A stretch of 13,826 nt of DNA from an uncultured Alphaproteobacteria bacterium. GTDB lineage: Bacteria > Pseudomonadota > Alphaproteobacteria > Reyranellales > Reyranellaceae. The number at the start of each line of letters is the position of its first letter. Position 1 is the first letter of the stretch. A model generated the notes under the pieces. The model did not search any database and was not told the DNA's origin. It was given only the letters and a program-made list of their open reading frames with translations. Positions 1 through 5,941 of the stretch are shown here, piece after piece. A program made the position numbers and the translations under genes. The stretch is taken from assembly GCA_903929895.1 (NCBI GenBank), contig CAIYWM010000608.1:1-13826 (forward strand). Direction: 5' to 3'.

Positions 1-989
1 AGCATTTGGGCCGGGATTTCGTAATCGCGTTCATCGGGCTTGAAGCCGAGCGCGACGTTGGCATCCAGGGTGTCCATGCCGCCGTCCTGCAGGACATAGG
101 CGCGCAGCTTGTTGACGAGGCCGATGCCGCGGCCTTCCTGTGCGAGATAGAGCAGCACGCCCGATCCCTGTCGGGCGATCTCGGCGATGGCGCTGCGCAG
201 CTGCACGCCGCAATCGCAGCGCAGCGAGCCCAGCAGGTCGCCGGTGAAGCATTCCGAATGGAGGCGGATCAGGACCGGCTCGGTCGGGTCGATCTCGCCG
301 ACGACGATGGCGAGATGCTCCTTGCCGCCGTCGCTGGGTCGCCAGGCGAGGATGCGGGCATTCTCGGCCCCCTCGAGCGGCACATGCGCCTGCGCGACCT
401 GCTGCAGCGTGCGCGACGCGGTTTCCTCGTAGGCCGACACGTCGGCGGCGTCGACATAGACGAGATCCTGCTCGCGGGCCCAGTCGCGTCGCTTGTTGCC
501 GGGATCGCGGGTCAGCGGTCCGAGGACCACCGCCGGCAGGAGGCGCGACAGCTTGGCGAGCTCGATCGCCGCCTGGGCGATGACGGGCGCATGGCTGGCC
601 ACCGGCCGGGACAGGTGGCGGAGGGCGACGTGACGGCCGGTCCGGTCGCTCTCGTGCGGCCGCAGGATGACGTCCACGGGGACGCCCTCCGGCAGGTCGA
701 GGGTGATCGGCTTGTTGGTCTCACCCATGCCGCCCGCGATATGCGGGGGAATGTCCATGCCGATCGCCTCGGCGCGGCGGCGCGTGGTGACCAGCACCGG
801 CGGGTTCTGCGCCAGGCCCTGCAGGCGCTGAAGGGCGCGCGGGCCGCAGGATTCGGCGGCGATGACGAGGCCGCCGGCGCCGTCCTCGCCACGCAGCACA
901 ACGATTCCGCCGCGGCGAAGCTCCGCCATGGCGCGTTCGACGGCGGCGACTGCAGCCGCGCTGCGGGAGTGGGCCGGATTGGAATTCAT
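1..989 (-). CDS. ribA: GTP cyclohydrolase II, C-terminus cut off by the window edge
   Basis: This enzyme opens the imidazole ring of GTP and releases formate and pyrophosphate, giving the first dedicated precursor of riboflavin in the cytoplasm. Reading from the ATG at 989, 329 codons are present and the frame is still open at base 1. The catalytic domain starts near residue 200. The zinc ligands are the cysteines of HSECFTG (C247) and RCDCG (C258, C260). The GTP-binding stretch QEGRGIGL (284-291) is followed by NKLRAYVLQD and GFKPDERDY, all typical of RibA. Residues 15-160 resemble DHBP synthase (RibB), but the acidic catalytic loop of RibB is replaced by GEDGAGG, so this half is probably inactive. 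Long RibA proteins with such an extension are, as I recall, common in alphaproteobacteria. The gene is divergent from the response regulator; only six bases separate the start from a promoter-like GTGATAGCGTC. Confidence 0.95.
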   Translation of the reverse strand, partial: MNSNPAHSRSAAAVAAVERAMAELRRGGIVVLRGEDGAGGLVIAAESCGPRALQRLQGLAQNPPVLVTTRRRAEAIGMDIPPHIAGGMGETNKPITLDLPEGVPVDVILRPHESDRTGRHVALRHLSRPVASHAPVIAQAAIELAKLSRLLPAVVLGPLTRDPGNKRRDWAREQDLVYVDAADVSAYEETASRTLQQVAQAHVPLEGAENARILAWRPSDGGKEHLAIVVGEIDPTEPVLIRLHSECFTGDLLGSLRCDCGVQLRSAIAEIARQGSGVLLYLAQEGRGIGLVNKLRAYVLQDGGMDTLDANVALGFKPDERDYEIPAQM

Positions 990-995
990 GACTCT

Positions 996-1006
996 GACGC
1001 TATCAC
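996..1006 (-). promoter_or_regulatory. Possible -10 region of ribA
   Basis: On the minus strand this reads GTGATAGCGTC. Almost the same string stands upstream of ridA (TGTGATAGCGTCC) and of the second diiron gene (TGTGCTAGCGTCC). It resembles the alphaproteobacterial -10 element GCTANAWC described in Caulobacter. No convincing -35 is visible. If used, the transcript would be almost leaderless, because the ribA ATG follows after six bases. Confidence 0.35.
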
Positions 1007-1095
1007 GCCACGGGATTTCGCCGAAGTGAACCACTTTTGTGCCCAGATCGTACCGGATAGAGTGTATTTCGAGATGGCTGGCAGGTACCGAACGC

Positions 1096-1794
1096 ATGTC
1101 CGTGAACAATCGTGGCAAGAAAATCCTGCTGGTCGATGACGATCAGGCATTGCGCACGGTGCTTGCCGAGCAGCTCGATCTCTATGACGGCTTCACCACC
1201 ATCCAGGTCAGCACCGCGGCCGAAGGGCTGGAAAAGGCCAAACTCGCCCATTACGACGCCATCCTGCTCGACATCGGCCTTCCCGACATGGACGGCCGCG
1301 AGCTTTGCAAGCTGATGCGTCGCGAGGGCGTGCGGGCGCCGATCATCATGCTGACCGCGGCCGACAGCGATGCCGACACGATCCTGGGCCTGGAATCCGG
1401 CGCGAACGACTATGTGATCAAGCCGTTTCGCATCAACGTCCTGCTGGCCCGGCTGCGCGCCCATCTGCGCCAGCACGAGCGCAGCGAGGATGCCGTCATG
1501 TCGATCGGCCCCTACGAATTCCACCCTGCAGGCAAGCTGCTGCTGGAGAAGGGCGGGAAGAAGAAGGTCCGCCTGACCGACAAGGAAGCCTCGATCCTGA
1601 AGTACCTGTTCCGCGCCGGCGACCGGCCGGTGGCCCGCGACATTCTGCTGAACGAGGTGTGGGGCTACAATGCCGGCGTGACGACCCACACCCTGGAAAC
1701 CCACATCTACCGCCTGCGCCAGAAGATCGAGAAGGACCCGGCCAGCGCCGCGATCCTGATCACCGACCGGGGGGGCTACCGGCTCCAGCCCTGA
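1096..1794 (+). CDS. OmpR/PhoB-family two-component response regulator
   Basis: This is a DNA-binding regulator of 232 residues, expected to be activated by phosphorylation from a histidine kinase. The receiver domain spans about residues 8-122. It has the acidic pocket D14/D15, phospho-acceptor D59 in LLDIGLPDMDG, the switch threonine T87 in MLTAAD, and K109 in NDYVIKPF. The winged-helix output domain (about 135-230) ends in the usual HIYRLRQKIE and TDRGGYRL motifs. I chose the ATG at 1096 because KKILLVDDD then follows at the usual distance; an ATG 57 bases upstream in frame would add an atypical tail. No kinase gene is adjacent, so the gene is an orphan within this window. It lies 76 bases before the first diiron gene in the same direction, which makes that gene a possible target or operon partner. 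This is inference only. Confidence 0.93.
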   Translation: MSVNNRGKKILLVDDDQALRTVLAEQLDLYDGFTTIQVSTAAEGLEKAKLAHYDAILLDIGLPDMDGRELCKLMRREGVRAPIIMLTAADSDADTILGLESGANDYVIKPFRINVLLARLRAHLRQHERSEDAVMSIGPYEFHPAGKLLLEKGGKKKVRLTDKEASILKYLFRAGDRPVARDILLNEVWGYNAGVTTHTLETHIYRLRQKIEKDPASAAILITDRGGYRLQP

Positions 1795-1850
1795 GGGACT
1801 TGCCAATATATGAACGAGGCGTCATCTTTCGCGTAAGCAAAAGCCAGAAC

Positions 1851-1865
1851 CACCCTGGGAGGGTG
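1851..1865 (+). promoter_or_regulatory. Hairpin covering the ribosome binding site of diiron gene 1
   Basis: The sequence is CACCCT-GGG-AGGGTG, a perfect 6-bp inverted repeat with a 3-base loop. The Shine-Dalgarno-like GGGAGGG (1857-1863) sits inside the loop and 3' arm, eight bases before the ATG at 1871. Pairing in the mRNA would hide the ribosome binding site. Whether it works as a translational switch is unknown; a palindromic protein-binding site or chance in GC-rich DNA are alternatives. Confidence 0.4.
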
Positions 1866-1870
1866 ATGCC

Positions 1871-2938
1871 ATGACCACGCAACGGATCTACGCCCTGCCC
1901 GTCGACGTGACGCAGTGGAAGTTCGACGGCGCGACCGACCTCCTGTTCAACTGGGAATATGACGACGGTTCGGCGCCGCTGCTCGAGCTCTACGAGAAGG
2001 GCAAGCAGCAGCAGTGGGATGCGAGCACGCGGCTGGACTGGTCGCTCGAGCTCAACCCCGACAATCCGATGGAGCTGAAGGACGAGTCGATCTCGATCTA
2101 CGGCACCGATCACTGGAACAAGATGAACGAGAAGGAACGGAGCTGGCTCCGGCTCCATCTCCAGGCCAACTCGATCTCGCAGTTCATGCATGGCGAGCAG
2201 GGCGCCCTGATCGCCAGCGCCAAGATCGTCGGCACCGTTCCCGACATGAACGCCAAGTTCTACGCCGCCACGCAGGTGATGGACGAGGCGCGTCACGTCG
2301 AGGCCTACAAGCGGCTGCTGCACGAGAAGTTCAAGGTCGCCTATCCGATCAACAAGGCGCTGCAGACCCTGCTCGAGCAGACGCTGACCGACCGCCGCTG
2401 GGACATGACCTATCTCGGCATGCAGGTGCTGATCGAAGGCCTCGCACTGGCCGCCTTCCAGTCGATCCGCGACAAGGCAGGCAACACGCTGGCCGGCGCG
2501 GTGAACGCCTATGTCATGCAGGACGAGGCGCGCCATGTCTCTTTCGGGCGTCTGGCGCTGCGCGAATACTATCCGCAGCTTTCGGAGGCCGAGCGCGACG
2601 AGCGCGAGGAGTTCCTGGTCGAGGCGCTGTACTTCATGCGCGACCGCTTCAACCAATCCGAGGTCTGGGAGCGGCTCGGCCTGCCGGCCAAGGTGCTGGA
2701 CGACATCCACTACAATTCCAAGCAGATGCAGTCCTTCCGTGGCCGCCTGTTCAGCCGCGTCGTGCCGACCGTGAAGGATATCGGCCTGTGGGGGCCGCGG
2801 GTGCAGAAGGCCTTCGCCGACATGGGCGTGATGGACTACGCCAAGATCGACGTGGTCGAGGTCCTGGCCAACGACGGCCGGGTGGCCGAGGAGTTCGACC
2901 GGAAGATGTTCGTCGAGAAGGCGATCGCGACGGCGTAG
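1871..2938 (+). CDS. Ferritin-like carboxylate-bridged diiron protein, probable oxygenase (paralogue 1)
   Basis: This is a soluble 355-residue protein of the ferritin/RNR-R2-like diiron superfamily. It carries two EX28DEARH motifs, giving iron ligands E109, E139, H142 (GEQ...DEARH) and E189, E219, H222 (IEG...DEARH). This pattern is the signature of O2-activating dinuclear iron enzymes. The 30-residue spacing of the first glutamate pair matches my recollection of methane monooxygenase MmoX and BoxB, and AurF was described by a similar EX28-37DEXRH rule. The helices around the site (QFMHGEQGALI, RRWDMTYLGMQVLIEGLALAAF) are continuous and no ligand is missing. An oxygenase or N-oxygenase needing an electron-transfer partner is likely, and the reductase at 3562-4581 is the obvious candidate. 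The substrate is unknown. The ATG at 1871 has GGGAGGG eight bases upstream. It converges with the DUF1275 gene, six bases away. The closest relative in view is 4727-5794. Confidence 0.85.
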   Translation: MTTQRIYALPVDVTQWKFDGATDLLFNWEYDDGSAPLLELYEKGKQQQWDASTRLDWSLELNPDNPMELKDESISIYGTDHWNKMNEKERSWLRLHLQANSISQFMHGEQGALIASAKIVGTVPDMNAKFYAATQVMDEARHVEAYKRLLHEKFKVAYPINKALQTLLEQTLTDRRWDMTYLGMQVLIEGLALAAFQSIRDKAGNTLAGAVNAYVMQDEARHVSFGRLALREYYPQLSEAERDEREEFLVEALYFMRDRFNQSEVWERLGLPAKVLDDIHYNSKQMQSFRGRLFSRVVPTVKDIGLWGPRVQKAFADMGVMDYAKIDVVEVLANDGRVAEEFDRKMFVEKAIATA

Positions 2939-2944
2939 GCGCGC

Positions 2945-3604
2945 TCAGAGCAGCGGCAGCATCAGGATCAGCAGCGCGGCCGGTACGAGCAGCGGCCAGG
3001 CGAGCACCGGCAGCAGTAGTCCGCCGATCACGGCGCCCACCAGGTAGCCGGTCCATGTCAGCGCCAGCAGCCCGGTGCTGAGCGCCGAGGGCGGGGATAT
3101 CGTGGCGCCGCGCCACAGCCGGTCGACGGCCGCGTCGGCGGTGCGGGCCAGGGTACTGGTCACGACGACGGTGCTGACCGAATGGCCGGCGAAGCTGGTG
3201 ATCGTCGAGGCCTGCAGTCCCATCGCGAAGGCGACGATCATCACTGCAGTCTCTTCCCCGACCGGCAGGAAGCCGACGGCCGCGAGCAGCGCGGCCTCGA
3301 GCACGATGCCGGCCGCAGGGCCCTTGAACAGGCGCAACATCGCGCGGGCGAGCATCGCGCCGGGGAAGAAGGCGACCAGCGGCGTGAGATGGTTCCAGGC
3401 GCCGAGATGGTTGCCCTTGGCGATGTCGATGCCGGCCAGCACCGTATTGCCGGTCATGTTGGCGGCGAACACACCGCCCATGGTCACGTAGCCCACGGCG
3501 TCGGCGATCCCGGCGACCAGGGTCAGGATGGTCGCCTGGGCGAGGGGACGGGCGTAAATCGCTACACCACGTCGTAGGTGATCTCGACCTCGGCCCCGAA
3601 ACAA
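2945..3604 (-). CDS. YoaK/DUF1275 family membrane protein
   Basis: This is an integral inner-membrane protein of up to 219 residues, with about six hydrophobic segments. The family hallmark is the opening run LTLVAGIADAVGYVTMGGVF followed by ANMTGN near residues 49-54. FAMGLQAS and the segment around GHSVSTVVVTSTL also fit the YoaK/DUF1275 family, whose transport or other role is not established. The start is uncertain. The frame offers a TTG at 3604, which overlaps the reductase stop by 43 bases, and no ATG or GTG lies between that TTG and the first membrane segment. An ATT at 3559, just past the reductase stop, is the other option. The overlap and shared direction suggest cotranscription with the reductase. 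Its presence between two diiron genes could point to substrate or product movement, but that is only inference. Confidence 0.85.
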   Translation of the reverse strand: MFRGRGRDHLRRGVAIYARPLAQATILTLVAGIADAVGYVTMGGVFAANMTGNTVLAGIDIAKGNHLGAWNHLTPLVAFFPGAMLARAMLRLFKGPAAGIVLEAALLAAVGFLPVGEETAVMIVAFAMGLQASTITSFAGHSVSTVVVTSTLARTADAAVDRLWRGATISPPSALSTGLLALTWTGYLVGAVIGGLLLPVLAWPLLVPAALLILMLPLL

Positions 3605-4581
3605 TGGCCCTGGCAGGTCAGGATCCAGTTATTGGCGAGATCCTCGGGCGTGTAGATGTCGTTCTTGGCGAGCATGACCTTGCCCTTTATGGTCTTGGCC
3701 GCGCAGGAGGCGCAGAAGCCTTCCTCGCAGGACGAGAGCGGGTTGAGCCCGCCGGCGCGCGCGGCCTCGAGGATGGTCTGGCCCTTGGCATAGGCCACCT
3801 TGTGGACCTTGCCCTCGAAATGGATCGTGATCTCGCCCGGGATCACGTCGCCTTCCTCGCTGGGTTCGATCGGGACCGCGTCGTTGCCCGAGGCCTCGAA
3901 CCGCTCGATGCGCACCTTGTCGTGCGGCATGCCGTGCTCGAACAACGTCTCCTCGACCAGCTTCATGAAGGGGCCGGGGCCGCAGAGATAGACGTCGCCC
4001 GCCTCGAAGCCCTTCATGGCGGCGACGATCTCCTCGGGCTTGATGATGCCCTGCGTCGCATCGAGGTGATGGACGATTTCCAGCCGGCCGGGATGGGCCG
4101 CCAGAAGCGCCTCGAACTCGGCGTCGAAGATGACGGATTGCTTGTCGCGGTTGGCATAGAACAGGCGGATGCGGCGGGATCCCTTCAGGGCGCTCTTGAT
4201 CAGCGACATCATGGGCGTGATGCCGCTGCCGCCGCCGAACAGCAGGAGCGGGGCATCGCCCTCGCCCAGCACGAAGCGGCCGGCCGGCGGCAGGACGTCG
4301 AGCGTGCCGCCCTCCTTCAAAGAGTCGTGGAACCAGTTGGAGCCCTTGCCGCCGGCGACCCGCTTGATCGTCACCTTCGGCAGCCCGTCGGTCTCGGGGG
4401 CGCTGGACAGGGAATAGCAGCGGTTGAAGGCGCCGTCGGCGTGGGGGACGCGGAAGGTCAGGAACTGGCCGGCGCGGTAGCGGTACTTTTCGGTCAGATC
4501 GGGCGGAATCTCGAGGACGAAGGAGCGGGCGTCCGGCGTTTCCTGGATGATCTTGGCGATGCGCAGCTGATTATAGGACAT
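3562..4581 (-). CDS. FAD/NAD(P)H-dependent [2Fe-2S] oxygenase reductase, PaaE/KshB-like
   Basis: This 339-residue electron-transfer protein takes electrons from NAD(P)H through FAD to a plant-type [2Fe-2S] cluster and on to an oxygenase. The domain order is ferredoxin-reductase first and ferredoxin last, as in PaaE (phenylacetyl-CoA epoxidase) and KshB (ketosteroid hydroxylase). The FAD site is RCYSLSS (54-60). The nucleotide-binding parts are GGGSGITPMM (116-125) and CGPGPFM (200-206). The cluster ligands are C285, C290, C293 and C323 in CEEGFCASC...LTCQGH. I chose the ATG at 4581; a TTG directly before it is less likely. It is divergent from diiron paralogue 2 and followed by the DUF1275 gene. 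The location between two diiron genes strongly suggests it reduces one or both. The partner is inferred, not shown. Confidence 0.92.
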   Translation of the reverse strand: MSYNQLRIAKIIQETPDARSFVLEIPPDLTEKYRYRAGQFLTFRVPHADGAFNRCYSLSSAPETDGLPKVTIKRVAGGKGSNWFHDSLKEGGTLDVLPPAGRFVLGEGDAPLLLFGGGSGITPMMSLIKSALKGSRRIRLFYANRDKQSVIFDAEFEALLAAHPGRLEIVHHLDATQGIIKPEEIVAAMKGFEAGDVYLCGPGPFMKLVEETLFEHGMPHDKVRIERFEASGNDAVPIEPSEEGDVIPGEITIHFEGKVHKVAYAKGQTILEAARAGGLNPLSSCEEGFCASCAAKTIKGKVMLAKNDIYTPEDLANNWILTCQGHCFGAEVEITYDVV

Positions 4582-4600
4582 CAAAAACTCGTCTTCAGAT

Positions 4601-4615
4601 GCCCGTTTTCCGGGC
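4601..4615. promoter_or_regulatory. Inverted repeat in the reductase/diiron 2 intergenic region
   Basis: GCCCG-N5-CGGGC is a perfect 5-bp inverted repeat located 20 bases upstream of the reductase start codon. On the reductase side it could form a leader hairpin or an operator. The short GC-only stem makes chance a real possibility. Confidence 0.25.
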
Positions 4616-4623
4616 GGACTCTC

Positions 4624-4645
4624 CTAGCAGACTGTGCTAGCGTCC
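4624..4645. promoter_or_regulatory. Divergent promoter/operator candidate between reductase and diiron gene 2
   Basis: CTAGCA-N5-TGCTAG (4624-4640) is a perfect 6-bp inverted repeat with a 5-base spacer. Its plus-strand right half forms TGTGCTAGCGTCC (4633-4645), 12 of 13 bases identical to the string upstream of ridA. The minus-strand half gives TCTGCTAGG pointing to the reductase. The repeat may therefore be two back-to-back -10 elements, a binding site for a dimeric regulator, or both. No good -35 box is seen. Confidence 0.4.
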
Positions 4646-4661
4646 GCCGAGAAAAATGAGC

Positions 4662-4685
4662 GGAGCGTCATTGTTCCGACGCTCC
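4662..4685 (+). promoter_or_regulatory. Stem-loop in the leader of diiron gene 2
   Basis: GGAGCGTC-N8-GACGCTCC is a perfect 8-bp inverted repeat with an 8-base loop, 41 bases before the start codon at 4727. If transcription begins shortly after the -10 candidate at 4633-4645, the repeat lies in the 5' untranslated RNA and would form a stable hairpin. It could also be a DNA operator. No known riboswitch class was recognised. Confidence 0.4.
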
Positions 4686-4726
4686 ATAGGGATGGGACAA
4701 GGTTCAGGGCCAGGAGGCAAGAGCCG

Positions 4727-5794
4727 ATGACAACGCAAAAAATTTATCAGCTGCCGGTCGAAATCACGAACTGGAAGTTCGATGGCGCGACCGAGATCGC
4801 CTTCAACTGGGAGTACGAGGACGGCTCCGCCGACCTGCTGAACCTTTACGAGAAGGGCAAGCAGCAGCAGTGGGACACCAGCACCCGTATCGACTGGTCG
4901 CAGGAGCTGTTCGAAGGCAACCCGATGGGCATGGCCGACGAGACGATCCCGATCTACGGCTCGCCCTTCTGGGACAAGATGACCGACAAGGAGAAGGACT
5001 GGCTGCGCTTCAACCTGCAGTGCCATTCCATCTGCCAGTTCATGCATGGCGAGCAGGGCGCGCTGATCGCCACCGCCAAGATCGTCAACACCGTGCCGGA
5101 CATGAACGCCAAGTTCTATGCCGCAACGCAGGTGATGGACGAAGCCCGCCACGTCGAGAGCTACAAGCGTCTGATCCACGAGAAGTTCAAGTCGGCCTAT
5201 CCGATCACGGACTCGCTGAAGAACCTGCTCGAGCAGACGCTGACCGACCGCCGCTGGGACATGACCTATCTCGGCATGCAGGTCCTGATCGAGGGCCTGG
5301 CGCTCGCCGCCTTCCAGCGTATCCGCGACACCGCCAAGAACAACCTGGCCGGCTCCGTGAACGCCTATGTCATGCAGGACGAGGCGCGGCACGTCACCTT
5401 CGGCCGCATGGCGCTGCGCGAATACTATCCGCACCTCTCCGATGCCGAGCGCGCCGAGCGTGAGGAGTTCGTCGTCGAGGCGCTCTACTTCATGCGTGAC
5501 CGCTTCAACCAGGGCGAAGTCTGGATGCGGTCGGGCCTGCCGGTGAAGGAAATGCTGGAGCACGCCTACCACTCGGGCGCCATGCAGCAGTTCCGCACCC
5601 GCCTCTTCACCCGCATCGTGCCGATCCTCAAGGAGATCGGCCTGTTCGGGCCGAAGGTGCAGAAGGCGCTGGGCGACATGGGCGTGCTGGGCTACGCCGA
5701 GATCGACATCGAGAAGCTGATCGGCAACGACCTCAAGGTCGCCGAGGACTTCGACGCCAAGAAGTTCGTGCACGAGCAGATCGCCGCCGAGTAG
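4727..5794 (+). CDS. Ferritin-like carboxylate-bridged diiron protein, probable oxygenase (paralogue 2)
   Basis: This 355-residue protein is collinear with 1871-2938 without a single gap; hand counting gives 256 identical residues (about 72%). All six iron ligands are kept: E109, E139, H142, E189, E219 and H222, again as two EX28DEARH motifs. The core 101-200 is nearly invariant (88 of 100), while the N-terminal third, residues 271-300 and the last 55 residues vary more. The copies may therefore differ in substrate or partner surface rather than in metal chemistry. The ATG at 4727 is supported by AGGAGG ten bases upstream. An in-frame upstream TTG at 4634 falls inside the promoter region and was rejected. 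The gene is divergent from the reductase and followed by a strong terminator, so it is probably monocistronic. Substrate unknown; an oxygenase is more likely than iron storage because of the reductase neighbour. Confidence 0.86.
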   Translation: MTTQKIYQLPVEITNWKFDGATEIAFNWEYEDGSADLLNLYEKGKQQQWDTSTRIDWSQELFEGNPMGMADETIPIYGSPFWDKMTDKEKDWLRFNLQCHSICQFMHGEQGALIATAKIVNTVPDMNAKFYAATQVMDEARHVESYKRLIHEKFKSAYPITDSLKNLLEQTLTDRRWDMTYLGMQVLIEGLALAAFQRIRDTAKNNLAGSVNAYVMQDEARHVTFGRMALREYYPHLSDAERAEREEFVVEALYFMRDRFNQGEVWMRSGLPVKEMLEHAYHSGAMQQFRTRLFTRIVPILKEIGLFGPKVQKALGDMGVLGYAEIDIEKLIGNDLKVAEDFDAKKFVHEQIAAE

Positions 5795-5819
5795 CGCCGC
5801 GATCGCATTCGGACTCGGG

Positions 5820-5844
5820 AAGGGGGCCTTACGGCCCCCTTTTC
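5820..5844 (+). terminator. Rho-independent terminator after diiron gene 2
   Basis: AAGGGGGCC-TTAC-GGCCCCCTT is a perfect 9-bp GC-rich stem with a 4-base loop, ending in a run of four T. It lies 25 bases after the stop codon of the second diiron gene. Confidence 0.93.
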
Positions 5845-5850
5845 ATGTTT

Positions 5851-5936
5851 GTCGTCCTGAGCGCCGCGAAGGACCTCACGCCCGCCAGGGAGTCCGTCGG
5901 TCGATCCGTCAGGCCCTTCGCTGCGCTCAGGGCGAC
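5851..5936. repeat. REP-like intergenic inverted repeat
   Basis: Two 26-base arms (5851-5876 and 5911-5936) are inverted copies that agree at 23 of 26 positions, separated by 34 bases. Each arm carries the CCTGAGCG...GCGAAGG core often seen in dispersed palindromic repeats of proteobacteria. The element sits between the terminator and the convergent gene end at 5942, the usual place for REP/BIME-type repeats. Other copies would have to be found elsewhere in the genome to confirm it. Confidence 0.7.
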
Positions 5937-5941
5937 TGTTG

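Noticed and set aside
1021..1040. Inverted repeat AAGTG-AAC-CACTT in the ribA/regulator gap
   Set aside because: The 5-bp stem is short, and it is not placed convincingly relative to a promoter. Noted but not annotated.
6..1139. Long plus-strand frame of 377 codons across ribA
   Set aside because: It is antisense to ribA, whose minus-strand reading gives all zinc and GTP motifs. The composition is typical of a shadow frame in GC-rich DNA.
1800..1830. TTGCCA followed by CATCTT as a promoter for diiron gene 1
   Set aside because: The -35 is acceptable and the spacing is 17, but the -10 is poor. Readthrough from the regulator gene is as likely.
4637..5773. Minus-strand open frame of 378 codons
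   Set aside because: It is a mirror of diiron gene 2 with low-complexity HVxxL/RHAA-type composition. A similar frame mirrors diiron gene 1 (1760-2710), as expected for shadows of paralogues.
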